From NCBI GenBank assembly GCA_002189035.1, contig NEEC01000024.1:682001-746000 (forward strand): a stretch of 64,000 nucleotides of DNA, written 5' to 3'. Below, piece by piece: positions 10,029 to 21,878 of this stretch. The DNA is from Utricularia gibba (taxonomy: Eukaryota > Streptophyta > Magnoliopsida > Lamiales > Lentibulariaceae). Position numbers and translations under genes: made by a program. The notes under the pieces are model-generated. The model had not been told where the DNA came from, did not search any database, and worked only from the letters and a program-made list of their open reading frames with translations. Each line of letters begins with the position of its first letter. Within the stretch, counting starts at the first letter, position 1.

Positions 10029-10612
10029 CAACCCCACGTTAGAGGGTGTCCTAAAGCCCCCCCCGCAGCCGCCATTCCCACCACGATCATCTTCTCACTC
10101 AAAACCCATTAAAACAAGCACTATATAGGGTTCTAGGCTACGATCCTATTTATTTTTTCCTGGTTTCTCCAGTGAGAAGCGGCATTTGGCAAACGAAGAT
10201 TTGACTCCGAAGCATAGCGAGTAGCGCAAAAACAGGGGAATCGGTATCCGAGAGCGCGATTCCCCTGATCCGGTTGTCTGATGGATCACTCACGTGCTGT
10301 CTCTGGGAACGAAGCAGAGGAGTTATCTCTTTAGTTTGTTGTACGTATCTCCATGAATACCAGTCACTCTATCAGCGCGAGCGAAGTCTCCAAGAGTTCC
10401 GCTTTAGGGTTCCTCAGCGCCCCCTCTGGTGACGTGGAGCAACTCCTAGAACCCTTTTTCTGGGCCCGAGTTGGGCCAGGAGGCACATGGACTGATGGAC
10501 CTGGCCGCCGCTTTGGATCCATTACATCTCTTCGAAATGGGCGGCCGTTGCTAAAAACGCGACTCTGGCAAGAAATCGTTGGTAATGAGCGAGCTTCTTC
10601 GTGTAGCTGCGA
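10029..10612. promoter_or_regulatory. Shared upstream region of ESV1 and the DUF760 gene
   Basis: A 584-bp gap separates the ATGs of two head-to-head genes, so it must hold both promoters and 5' UTRs. It contains a palindromic G-box CACGTG at 10291-10296. On the minus strand it contains an upstream ATG (10098-10100) whose frame meets a run of eight G (10057-10064) and does not reach the ESV1 frame. Confidence 0.6.
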
Positions 10613-12204
10613 ATGGGGGTGGGTTTCACTGGAATGTCGTCGTCTCTCACGCTGCGGCACTCCTTGTTTCTCTTTTCCCAATCCCCAACATTACCGACGT
10701 CGATTCCCACTTCGCCTCCGGCTGCAGTTCGATTCCCAATAAAATTTTCCAATCACGGAGGAAGATTTAGAGTTATTAGAGCCGCGGAAAATGATGATAA
10801 AAGCTCACCGGCCACCGATGATTCTAGAAACCCGAATGGTTCAATGGTACTTTTATGCTTTTTTCGTCATTCGGACATGTTTTAATTTGGGTTTGGACGG
10901 GTTAAATTGGCTTACTGTTAAATGTCAACGAGCAGCCGAAGGGCAGGAGGGAGTTTCTGATCGAGTATGTGCAGAATGTGCAACCAGAAATCATGGAGTT
11001 GTTTGTGAAAAGGGCGCCGCAGCAGGTTTTTTCACCGGACCACTTTCTTTTTAATTCCCAGCTCGTGTTTGTGGAAATGCTTCAGAGGGTTTTCAAGTGC
11101 TGAGCTCTAGAATTTATCTATTACCCAGTCCTTGCGCAATTGACAGGGATGAGCTTCTGAGCTTAAGCTTCCAAGATTTTCCGTTTAGCTTTTCTGCTTT
11201 TGTTGACCTACCCTAGGTGGTTGATGCAATGCGCCAAACAATTACCAATATGATTGGAACTCTTCCCCCACAGTTTTTTGCGGTGACAGTTACCACGGTA
11301 AGCACCGTTTAATTCTTCTAGTTCTATTTGTTGTACCAGAATCAGTTTGAAGCTGGTTTTTATTGTGATAAAATATGGCTCAGGTAGCTGAAAATCTGGC
11401 TCAGCTGATGTATAGTGTGATGATGACTGGGTATATGTTTCGAAATGCTCAATACCGACTGGAGTTGCAACAAAGTTTGGAACAAGTTGCTCTCCCTGAA
11501 CCCAAGGAAAAAAAGGTTAGCCGTTTCTGCTGCGTTGTAAAATTATGTTTATTTTCTTGAGGTTTGATGTGTTGCAGGATGCGCCTGACTTCGCACCGGG
11601 AACACAAAAGAAGGTTTCAGGGGAAGTTATTCGGTGGAATAATGTGTCAGGTCCGGAGAAGATTGATGCGGTGAAGTACATAGAGTTACTGGAAGCAGAA
11701 ATTGAGGAACTTAACCGGCAAGTTGCAAGGAATACTGAAAATGCTCGAAATGAACTTTTAGAATACCTTAAAACACTTGAGCCTCAAAACATCAAGGTGA
11801 GAACAGAATTAGTTTAGCGCACCCCCGACGCCCATCTTAGCAAATGTGTTTGAAGGATTTGTGATGGCTTCTCAGGAGCTGACCAGCAGTGCTGGGGAAG
11901 ACGTGGTAGTGGCCATGAATACGTTCATAAAACGACTTTTGGTGGTCTCTGATCCAGCCCAAATGAAGGTAACACATAAATATGCAGTCAGTTCCTGAAG
12001 CTGGTCGAAGGTGTGCAGTAACATGCTGTTGGTTTTCCACAGACCAGTGTCACAGAGACAAGTGCTCCTGAGCTTGCGAAGCTGCTCTACTGGCTGATGG
12101 TGGTGGGTTACAGCATCCGGAATATCGAAGTCCGTTTTGACATGGAGCGGGTTCTGGGCGCTCCCCAGAGACCCGCAGAGCTTCCTCCTGGGGAAAACAT
12201 TTAG
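10613..12204 (+). CDS. DUF760 plastid protein (UV-B-induced protein At3g17800-like)
   Basis: Seven exons: 10613-10846, 10933-11025, 11217-11297, 11384-11515, 11578-11796, 11876-11968, 12043-12204, about 337 residues. The N-terminus is Ser/Pro/Phe-rich with few acidic residues until about residue 55, as in a chloroplast transit peptide. Two DUF760 units follow. Unit one reads EFLIEYVQNVQPEIMELFVK and then VVDAMRQTITNMIGTLP, ending in the LMYSVMMTGYMFRNAQYRLEL helix. Unit two has GEDVVVAMNTFIKRLL and then LLYWLMVVGYSIRNIEVRFD. A coiled-coil linker (IELLEAEIEELNRQVA) joins them. The biochemical role is unknown; the Arabidopsis relative is described as UV-B induced. The weakest join is exon 1 to exon 2, where I used the AG at 10931-10932. 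ATGs at 10613 and 10634 are both in frame. Every exon is a multiple of three. Confidence 0.82.
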
Positions 12205-12755
12205 ATGCGTTGGGCAACTCATGAACTTCATTCTTTGCTTGTCCCGCCATAAATGGATCCCTCGTCTTCACGGTTTCCTTACAGTTTGGAAAAAATAAAA
12301 CCATAAGCTTCTTACACGTCAAAATCACGGGGGCCGGCGGTCAACGTCGAGGCGCCGGAAGGGAAGGCAATAGCAATAAAAAGAAAAAAAAAAGAAGAAA
12401 AGTAAGAAGGTCGGTCCAGTACAATTACTTTTCCAAAACCTTCCTCCCTCTTCCCTTAACAGTGTTGTTTTGTTTTATCAGATCACGGAGGCGGGGAGAC
12501 GACGACGGAGTGCCACACCGGGGTATTCCAAATCCCTAAAACTCAGTCTTTAAATCGCAGCATTTTTCAAATTCTCTTTGTTCTCTTAATGATGGGGGTG
12601 CGACCATGGCGGTGAATTAATTACTCACTCGGACAGTTTCGCTCCTTTCGTGTTTTCAAATGAACACCCCTTGAAGTTTGGACTCTTCGCGTCATACCCA
12701 GACAAGAAAGGAACGCTGTCATTCGATTGATTGCTTCCTCCCCACTTTTTGAGGA
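12205..12755. other. Intergenic region: DUF760 3' UTR and S-acyltransferase 5' region
   Basis: A 551-bp gap between two plus-strand genes. It contains A-rich and purine-rich tracts near 12375-12410, and presumably the promoter and 5' UTR of the S-acyltransferase. No other gene is visible. Confidence 0.5.
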
Positions 12756-14866
12756 ATGGCTAAGCGCGTCTACGACGTATGGAAGGGTAACAATGTGAGG
12801 TTTTTCTTCTCTCTTCCTTTTTACTGGGATTTTTCCTTTTCCGGCTTCAAATATTTTGGGCTTTTGATCCTCGAGAGCTGATGCCCAAGTCTCGAGTCGT
12901 TGCTGGGTTGTCGTTGTCGAATGCGGGTCAATTTTATTTGAACTTAGCTAGTTCGTATTCTGTGTGTTTTCTCGGTGAGTGCATAGGCTCTGTGGTTGAT
13001 TAGGTTGGTGCTGCTGTTGGCATAGACGCTTGCGTGAACTAATTTGGGAATTTTGTGACATCATGGTTGTCATGGCTTTAACTCGAATTATGAGGCAAAG
13101 AGCTGTTTTGTAGCTTTCTCGGGTTAGAATTAGCTGAATCTTGGTAAATAATTGAATAACATATCAATTTCCGTCATCTTCAGGTCTTTTTGTTTGGTGG
13201 AAGGTTGTTTTTTGGCCCTGATGCAAGGTCGTTGCTGGTGACCTTATGTCTAATCGTCGTCCCTGTTGTTATCTTCTGCATTTTCGTCGCAAGGCATCTT
13301 TTCCATGAGTGGCGTTCTAGCTACGCCGGATATGCTATCTTGGTGGTTGCTGTTATCTTCACTGTCCACGTTTGTTTCACCCCCTGTTCTCTCTTGAATT
13401 TATTCCATTTACTAAAATGATTTTCTGCTCTCCCTCTTCTGTCATATGAAAGTGTTAGAGCACTGTGTGAGTTTTCTCCCTTCAGGATGCAGTTTTCTTG
13501 CTGTAAAAATACATGGCGGTGAAGTCTCCGATAATTGTGTATATATCATGAATTTGACCTCCTAGCTCATTGATAATTTTTATGAATCGGATGTAGGGTT
13601 CTCTATTGTCGTACGCATTCAGTTTTCTGTATGTTTACCGCATCCAGTTATTTGTGCATGCTTTTCTTCAAGCAGTCCATGAGAAGTGAGTGCCCTCGAT
13701 TACTCCCTGTAGGTGTTGGTGTTGCTGTTTCTGACTTCAGCTCGAGATCCTGGTATTGTGCCACGCAATTCACACCCACCCGAGGAAGAAATGCGTTATG
13801 ACACTTCAGTGGACGTCGGTGGACGTCAGACACCAACCCTCCAGTTTCCTCGGACAAAAGATGTCATGGTGAATGGTTTGACTGTTAAGGTTAAGTATTG
13901 TGATACTTGCATGCTGTATCGTCCTCCTCGTTGTTCACACTGCTCCATTTGCAATAACTGTGTGGAGCGTTTTGATCATCATTGCCCTTGGGTCGGGCAG
14001 TGCATAGGACTGGTATGATTCGTCTCTTCACCTCTTTTCTTACTTGTGCTAGTTTTCTGTCATTATCCTTGCCTTACCCCTTCTACCGACATTTGCAGAG
14101 GAACTACCGTTTCTTCTTCTGTTTCGTTGCTTCTGCAACACTTCTATGCATCTATGTGTTTGCAATATCTGCATATTACATCAAGATTCTGATGCATGGT
14201 CATGGCTGGACTGTCTGGAGGGCCATGAGAGAATCCCCTGCCTCCGTCTTTCTAATGGCTTATTGTTTCATATCCTTGTGGTTCGTTGGCGGGCTCTCTG
14301 GCTTTCACCTCTATCTCATAGGGACCAATCAGGTCAGCTTCGTGTTTGACCTGCCCAATCTTCGTTTTTCATGTTGCCTCCATGACTTACAAGCCTAGGG
14401 ATTGTTGGGTTTTTTCATTCCTTTGCAGACAACATATGAGAATTTCCGGTACAGATCCGACAATAGGTTCAACGTTTACAACCGTGGGTGTGTGAACAAC
14501 TTCTTTGAAGTATTCTGCACCAAGGTGAAACCTTCGAGGAACAACTTCAGGGCTTGTGTTCAGGAGGAATCGCAAAGGCCCCACGTTCCCACAACCAGGG
14601 ATACTGAGCCTGAGGAAGCCTGCGAAGATCGTCGCGTGAAGGTGCAGGATGACCTGGATCTCGGAGGAGATCTCCTGAAAATCTCGCAGCGCCATACTCT
14701 GGGGGACATGGAGGCAGATATCCGTAGCAGAGGGGGCGATGTGCCCCATCATAATTCATCAGCTTCCGAATCTGTGCTAGTTTCTGATCGGCGTGTGGGT
14801 GTACATTCAGAGAGAGAGTCCAACTGGGCCCGAAGCAGAAACTGGGAGATTGCAAACATGGGATGA
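12756..14866 (+). CDS. DHHC-type protein S-acyltransferase
   Basis: It transfers palmitate to cysteine side chains of membrane proteins. Five exons, 12756-12794, 13184-13369, 13713-14012, 14099-14332 and 14429-14866, give 398 residues, and all introns are in phase 0. The protein starts [13 protein letters not shown] and then has GGRLFFGPD, a plant PAT signature. Four membrane helices are seen at about 27-47, 62-85, 178-200 and 222-243. The Cys-rich domain (about 138-175) has C-x2-[15 protein letters not shown] and the catalytic DHHC at 163-166, followed by PWVGQCIG and RNYR. The TTYEN motif (254-258) and the NPxxN-like region come just after TM4. A 120-residue hydrophilic Arg/Ser-rich tail ends the protein. 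It belongs to the plant-specific PAT group that includes At5g41060 and At3g26935; the exact orthologue is uncertain. Confidence 0.93.
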
Positions 14867-15366
14867 CGGAAGCTGCTTCTTCACTTGATTACAAATACAG
14901 ACGAATGGAGGGAGGCCTTGCAACTGGTAGATATATTGAATGGGAGTGAGAGGATGCTCCCGCCTTCTTTCATCGCAGAAATCGAGCTTTATAAACTCAA
15001 CTCCATTACTCTCTGCAGTCTTCTCCTGGTTGAATCCATCTGATATCTGTGTTATCTACCATTAGGCTGCGATTGCGGGGGGAACTGCCACCGTCTTCTT
15101 GCTTATGTATCAGCACTTGGACTTCTTACCGGTTTGCGTAGCGAGTGATTAGGCGTCTGGAGTCGTATTCTTTGTGTAACTGCTTCCCACAGTGCAGGAA
15201 CCATGTTTTGATGATGAGCATTCTAGACCTTCATCTTGCTCTTCGAAGCTACCGCTCAGTCACACAATACACGTACCCCAAGATCAGTACCGAGAAGAAT
15301 GATGCAAATAGCACGCCATGTCTATACTCATCCCCCCCGCTCACCCTGCTGCTCCACCAGATGCTG
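14867..15366. other. 3' flank of the S-acyltransferase gene
   Basis: Likely 3' UTR and downstream DNA of the S-acyltransferase gene. It ends at the target-site duplication AATCC (15367-15371) of the copia element. No other gene is visible. Confidence 0.5.
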
Positions 15367-15371
15367 AATCC

Positions 15372-15689
15372 TAAAAAAGTAAGGAAATCGGTGGAGTAAT
15401 AAGGGAGAAGATACAAGATTCATGGCAAGTGGGATACCGTGAATTGATTAAGCCTCTTATTACGGCAAATTTTTGGTATTTTGGTAAGTCTAACATCAAT
15501 GCAAATCAAGATGAAATCAAAGAAGTAATTGGCAGATTTATTTTAATAATCAAAAAATTATGTATATTTTGTTCAGAAAAGTTTATTTACGTGCTTATAA
15601 ATAGTAGTCTCGTTTGCATGTATTTGGCACAATGAAAAATCAAGCAAATATTTTCTTCTCAAATTTATGCTTCTTCCAAAATTGTTGCA
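15372..15689 (+). repeat. Left LTR of the copia element
   Basis: It starts TAAAAAAGTAAGG, against TGAAAAAATAAGG in the right LTR, so the terminal TG has mutated. It ends TTGTTGCA. Alignment to 23795-24112 defines both ends. Confidence 0.8.
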
Positions 15690-15754
15690 CTCAGAATTTA
15701 TACTTTTTATTCACAAAATTTCTATTGTTCATACTTCTTCCCCATAATAGTTGT

Positions 15755-15767
15755 TGGTATTAGAGCA
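15755..15767 (+). other. Copia primer-binding site (initiator tRNA-Met type)
   Basis: TGGTATTAGAGCA is one mismatch from the usual plant copia TGGTATCAGAGC. It lies 65 bases beyond the aligned LTR end, which is farther than normal. Confidence 0.7.
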
Positions 15768-15788
15768 TGCCCACCTCACATAAACATA

Positions 15789-16110
15789 TGGCGACTGCAA
15801 ACATCTTTTCCCTTAATGTTTCCAATTTTGTCATAATCCACTTGTCACCCTCAAACCACCCACTTTGGTGCGAATAGTTTCTTGCTCTTGTTGAAAACCA
15901 AGAACTCACCGACCTATTGACCGGTGAGATAGCAACCCTTCCACAATTCCATGTTGTAGACATGCTAGAAGTGGAGCTACGTAACCACAAGTGGGCTGAA
16001 GCACCGAGAGCATTGCTAGTAGGAGCATTGTTGTGACTTTGATGGAAGGCGTTGCGATGAGGGTGGTTATGACTAATTAGCAAATTGTAAGGGATATTCA
16101 CAAGATTATC
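15789..16110 (+). pseudogene. Copia gag N-terminal fragment (outer element)
   Basis: The frame beginning ATGGCGACTGCAAAC has the copia gag pattern 'VSNFV...LSPSNHPLW' followed by LALVENQELTDLLTGE. A stop breaks it after the Trp. It belongs to the outer element by position, right after the primer-binding site. Confidence 0.65.
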
Positions 16111-16116
16111 GGTAGT

Positions 16117-17420
16117 TGTTGGAGAGAATAATTCTATTTGTTTTAGCTCTATAAGTATCTACAATTGGCAATGATGTTGTGTGATAGCAATGGATGGCAT
16201 TATTCTACCGGTGTGAGTGTTGCTGTGGTAGATGTGCCAATAGAGTGCTGCTACTGTTGCATTTTTGTATTACTACAGCACAACGAATTCTTCTCTTGCA
16301 TAGATGATTTCTATGCCCAGAAGGTTTCCTAGATTTGCTTGGTTTTATCTAGTAAAATATGTGTCCCACACAACTACAAAACACATGATTATCATACGTT
16401 AGCAAGGCTAGCGAGAATTTGCAGCTTCTTCTTAGGTGTATTCCAGCAATTGGTATCAAAGCTATGGATAAGGTTCATTATGTTCCAAAGCTGAATGCAA
16501 CAAACTACTCCTTGTGGTGGTCCAAAATAAAATCGGTACTTGTATGTAAAGATCTTTGGGAGGCTATTGTAATTGGTGATAATTGACCTTCTAATCTCGA
16601 AGAAGTAGACTGGCAGAATACATCTGAAGGTAGTCGCCATTATGAATTTATTATTGATAACAGCCTGTTGCATAGAATTGATGAGTTCAATGATGTGCAC
16701 AACAATTGTGGAAAGTATTAGAATAAATGTTTTGACCCAATAGTGCCTTAAACAAGCTCACATTAGATAAGAATATGTTTAGGCTGAAGTATAAAGATGG
16801 TAACTCAATGTTTGAACATTTGACCAAATTCAAAGATATCATGGATCAGATGATTGTTGTCAAGATGAGTTCTGATAAAAAGATACAACGATTCAACTCA
16901 TGGATACATTACCTCATTCTTGGGAGATACTAGTGATACAACAAAATGAATGGAGGCCTAAAATATGATGTAGTAGCCAAGTCAATGCTATTGTAGTAAC
17001 TTAGAAGGTGAAACACATGAGCTGTGAGAGATGCTGATTCTAAATCCACCCCTGTTTATAATGATGGTAAATATAGAGGCCATCCAAGGGAGAGGGCTGA
17101 GTGTCAAGTGCGAGACAAATCCAAGAAGTGAGATAAGTCCCAAGGTAAATAGGAGAAGCATAAGAAGAAGCTAGAAACATGAACCTTCTTCCATTATGAG
17201 AAAAAAGGGGCACCTTCCCAAGGATTGCTATGGCTAGTAGGCATAATAAGAGCAACAAAAAGAGTGGAATAGCAAAGAGCTAGTAGAGGCTAACACCTCT
17301 GCATACTTTGGTGAAGTAGATAATGATGTGTTGGTGCTTTGACAGTGGATGCTGGAGAGGTTGCCTTGTTGATTCATGGATAGGGAAACTTATCACAGAC
17401 AATGAAAAAAATTATTTTCT
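16117..17420 (+). mobile_element. Inner copia fragment (LTR, primer site, gag)
   Basis: Sequence from TGTTGGAGAGAATAA (16117) to about 16446 looks like an LTR, because it is followed at once by TGGTATCAAAGC (16448-16459), a tRNA-Met-type primer site. Next comes a second, different copia gag (LNATNYSLWWSKIKSVL, then LWEAI), with many stops, and a broken zinc knuckle near 17180-17225 (KKGHLPKDCYG). The downstream boundary is approximate and no 3' LTR was found. The fragment interrupts the outer element's gag. Confidence 0.6.
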
Positions 17421-17689
17421 TCTTACAAGCTTGAGATTTAATTATATCTCTTTTGTTATCACTATGATAAAGAAACCAAGGCCATCTTATGTTGGGCTTA
17501 GCCCACAACTCAAAAGTTGCGATATGCATCAGCAATTCAACCTAGATCACTTTAAGGCTGCATTTGTCACATAAAATGCACGATCGTTAACCTCTACTAG
17601 AAATAGTGCATTTTTTACATCAAATGGTAGAGATTTCCAAGTCCAACAATTTGGTGACTCCAAGAATCATTGATTGTATCCACTTCCAC

Positions 17690-18090
17690 TAGGAAAACAT
17701 CGTATGATGCCTGTGGAATATAAACAATATCCCAATTAAATATGTCAGATCTGTGGAGTCAAGGGACATATTGCTAAACTTTTTTGGAGGCTTCCTTCAA
17801 TTGATGTTATCACAAATGAAGTTTGACAAGCACTTGCAGCCTTGATTCTAGACATCACACTCATGGATACATAGTAGGCTGTGGACAGTAGTGTTGTGAA
17901 CCATATGACAGATATGCAAAGTATGCTTCACCATCTAGAAAGATATGATTCTCATGATTCAATTTTGATTGGCGATTGGTTAATTCTACCTATTAGAGGA
18001 ACAAGAACTCGCACATCCCACAGCACACCAAAACATTTCCTTTACATGGTACAAGGTAGGCACAAATGCGACCTCCATGTGCTTTGAATT
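17690..18090 (+). pseudogene. Copia zinc knuckle and aspartic protease remnant
   Basis: CQICGVKGHIAKLFW is a CCHC knuckle with its last Cys lost. It is followed by VDSSVVNHMT, a corrupted form of the D(S/T)GA protease site of copia pol. The frame is open only at 17881-18087. Position and order fit the outer element. Confidence 0.65.
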
Positions 18091-18499
18091 CATTTTCAAG
18101 CTTTCTTTTCAAATTGTTTTAATTCTTGTTTAGCAAACATTTGGTATCAATGAATAGGCCACCCTCATAACTCTTCTTTTAATTTCTTTAAAAAATAAAG
18201 ACCTTATTAGCATTGTTAACAATTCTACTATTTCCTTTTGTGATAGTTGTCAATTTGGTAAGATAAAAATTGTCTTTTTTTTTTCTATAGAACATACCAC
18301 TAATAGACCTTTTGAAAAAGTTATGTGATCTTTGAGGACTAGTCCCAATTTCTTTAATCTATGGTTTTCATTATTATTCTTGTTTTGTAAATATTTTTTC
18401 TAGATTTAACTATTTTTTCCTTTTAAAAACAAAAACAGACTTTCTAGCTATATATTTTCAATTCGAAAGCTTCATCCATAGACAATTTAATCAAAAAAT

Positions 18500-19057
18500 T
18501 AAGATTTTTGTGTTCAAATCAAAATTAAAGGCCGATGGAGCATTGACACCACTTAAAGCAAATTTAGTGACAAAGGGGTATGATCAAATTGATGGACTTG
18601 ATTATAATGAAACCTTCTCACCCGTCATACACCCAACTACATTACCTTGAAATATTAACGAAAACATATTTGTGAAACAACTAGCAGATATGAAAAATGT
18701 ATGTTTTCCCAAACATGTTTTTTGATTGAAGAAATCATTATATGGATTAAACAAGTTTCTCGTACTTGGTTTGATTTTAAATGTAATTTAGCAGGCTCTT
18801 CTCTATTTGTTTCATATACTAGCAATAGAACACTAATCTTGTTACTTTATGTAGATGATATAATCCTAGTTTGAAGTACATATGACCTCTTAGTCACTCT
18901 CATTCACTTGTTTCAACATGAATTTTTCATGAAAGGCTTCAAAGAGCTCCATCATTTTTTATGGATTCAAGTGAAAAATATGTGTAATGGATTATTTCTA
19001 AATCAAACTCATTATGCTTTATCTCTTTTGAATAGGTTTAGCATGGAAAATTGTAAA
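18500..19057 (+). pseudogene. Copia reverse transcriptase remnant
   Basis: The frames show the RVT_2 active site LLYVDDIIL (about 18838-18867), preceded by decayed fragments of the upstream RT region and followed by HEFFMKGFKELHHFLWIQV and LNRFSMENCKST. Multiple stops are present. It is cut at 19058 by an LTR insertion. Confidence 0.75.
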
Positions 19058-19062
19058 TCAAC

Positions 19063-20719
19063 TGATAAACGAAAAATTCCTATTATCGTTGCAATAAAAA
19101 TAGAATTCCATATCAAATAAATTTATAAGCCCTAATCCTCACAAAATACAAATTAAACACAAAATATACAGTGAAATTCGGGGTCGATCATAAGGAGCTT
19201 GTGCTTGCTAAGTGGTTCAATATATGCAGAATTCGAAATAATAATGGTTCTTAGTCTAAGCTCAAACTAATAGTAGTAAACAAGTTCAGTAAACAAGATC
19301 AAATCTTAACGCTAAAGATAACAAATATAGGTTCTAACAAAAAGTAATATTAAGATGCCTTTAGGGTATGCAAGTGATGTGGTACTAAGATCTCTAGTTT
19401 AATTTACCATGTCTCTATACTCACAACTCCAAACAACCTAAGTCTACCTAGATCATTCATCATATTTTCGGCTAAGCTAATCCCCAATATCATCACCAAT
19501 ATTACAATTAGGTCGACCCACATGCAGAGTATATAGCACTAGGTCTACTCGGTTCTACCATGAACTATGCTACAACGATACTAGATTTGTCCTCAAGTCC
19601 AAACTAAAACTAAAAGAATCTTCTTTTTCGAAATTATTCATGATAGACATGAATGACCATGTTTAGATTTCAGATGCATGAACCATAGGTGTGCTTGTGT
19701 GCAAAACAAGTAACACTCTAGCATGCATGAATAGATTCTTTTAGGAGGGTGCTTTCAAAGATTAAAACAATGAATTAACATATTCAAAGAGCAAAAGATT
19801 GTGATTGCCAAGTCAATGTGTTTCTTTTTTTTTTCATCTCTTACATCTATCCCCTCTTTTTTTCCTATCTTAATACAAAGAGTGTTGGCCAAACACTCTC
19901 ACCTTGTAACTCCAGGTCTACCTTCACTTGTCTAAACAAATTCATCCTTGGTTATTCATTCACTTCTCAATGAGTCTACACATGCTTTTCAATTGTGTGC
20001 TGCTTTTTAGACTTGGGTCTCATCGCTTTACAAATGATGATGCTTTTCTTGACCCTTATTCTCTCTCTCTTTTTTTTTTTTGTTCATTAGCAATCACTAA
20101 TCCTTGCAGCAATGAAATATATCAACTCATGCAAATAAATCCAGATTACACTCTTTAGGTTCCTCTAATCATGCTTGTACTCACATAGGAAAATAATTGA
20201 GATTCATGCTCACAAGGTTTCAAAAGGCTTCAAACAAAGCTCATGCATCCTAATCATCACAAGACTATCATATCCCATCATTGAATTATTCAAAACAGGA
20301 TTTGGAGTATCAAGTAAATGCAATATACAAAAACAGACAAATAACTCCTAGTATAGATTAATAGATACAACCTTCCCTATAGATAAGCATGATACCAAAA
20401 TAAACCTCAAACCAAATTAAACGAAGCAGCAAGTTACTTGTGTAGGGAGGAGTCATTCACTCCCTATTTCAGTATCTTCTTTCTTGAATCAAATAGCCAC
20501 TTTATCGCATATCATTTCAAGGTTCTTCAAATAGCACAAAGGGAATAGAAGCATGATTTTCCTACTTTACCATTGGTGCACTTTCACAGATTCCTGCAAT
20601 TTTTTTGAGACAAATCTATTTCCCTTTACCTTGTTGGTTCAATAGTTTTTTAGAAATTAAACATTAAAGCTTGATCCTCATGCCAACATAAAAAAAAAGA
20701 GTCAAAATCATAAACTCCA
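19063..20719 (-). mobile_element. Ty3-family LTR insertion, probable solo LTR (TSD TCAAC tentative)
   Basis: It starts TGATAAACGAAAAATTCC and shares its first ~150 bases with the LTR at 22390. The rest is diverged and I see no coding frame. A candidate end is CCA at 20717-20719, flanked by TCAAC at 19058-19062 and 20720-20724. That end lacks the inverted TTATCA seen in the sister LTRs, so the right boundary is unsure. Confidence 0.5.
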
Positions 20720-20788
20720 TCAACATATTTGCAAGAATTTTAGCAAACCTATTGGGATGTTGTTTTTGTTAGTCTTCTCGTGGACTCT

Positions 20789-21878
20789 TGATAAACGAAA
20801 AATTCACACGTTGTAAATGTAAATCTTTTTATCAAATAAATTTATAACCTAATACACATTCTAGCATAAAACAATTATGAGCATAGTGATTAGGGTCGAA
20901 CACGAAGAGCAAGTGCTTGTTATGTGAAAGTTAATGCATGAAATCAGTGTCACGTTGGTAAAATTGGTCTTAGCTAGGACTAAGGCAGAACTGAAATGAA
21001 ATACAGTAAAGAAAAGTAATAAGTTCTGGAGCTCGGTTGTTTCTGGAATGAAATGAGTGATACTTTGGGACTCTTAGGGGATGTATGCTCATCACTAAAC
21101 AAGCTCATACAAACCACGAATCATACAACTAACTCACAAGGTCTTGATCTACCTGGACTCTTGTTTTTCCTCCTAATCTTTGATCTACCTCTAATTAGGG
21201 TTGTTAAGTTGGTTTTCACTACTTCCCCTCCTAGATCTATCTTGGTTTGTTAAGGAAGTGGCGTGACTTATGGTTTATTAGGTCTAAGGATGGATTAGCA
21301 TATTTCTCCCCTTTTCACCCCAAGGCACCCCCTAAGTGCTTAAGACAAACGAAAATAGAAGAGAAAACATCATCCACAATGCATTCATGTCTCAGTCGAC
21401 TACTAGAAAATAAACAAGCAGGAAACTGAAATGTTCAACAGAAAGCTAGAAAATGTCGCTAGCTAATCTTAGCTAGGAGTAATAATCCTTGGAAATAGAA
21501 AATAGTCTTCAAACTTCATCTTCGTTCTTGTCCATCTTCATCCTTCTTCCCCCCAGAAAACCTTCTCCAGCAAGCCGTTCGGGCGTGTCCAATGGGGAGA
21601 TCTACCTTCTCTCTTTTTCCTCCTTGGATTTTGTGTGTACAACTTTTCAGAATTTTTGACTCGTCTTCTGCCACTACATTGTGCATATTCGGCTCCTTGG
21701 GATTTGTGTTGCGACCTGTACTGCATTGATCGAATAAAACTATTAGAAGGTTGGGACTAAAATAACACAATTATGGTACTTATGCGCAAAAATATAAAAC
21801 TAGGCAGTAAAACTAAATTTTTGTACCACAATATCAATCTTTTCCATGTACTCAATCACTCAAAAATATGTGTTATCA
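20789..21878 (-). mobile_element. Solo LTR of Ty3 family A, TSD ACTCT
   Basis: A 1090-bp LTR with ends TGATAAAC and GTTATCA. ACTCT flanks it at 20784-20788 and 21879-21883. It is the reverse complement of the family present at 2174-3343, including the 'gcataagtaccataattgtg' and 'caaggagccgaatatgcac' blocks. It is nested in the copia element. Confidence 0.9.
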
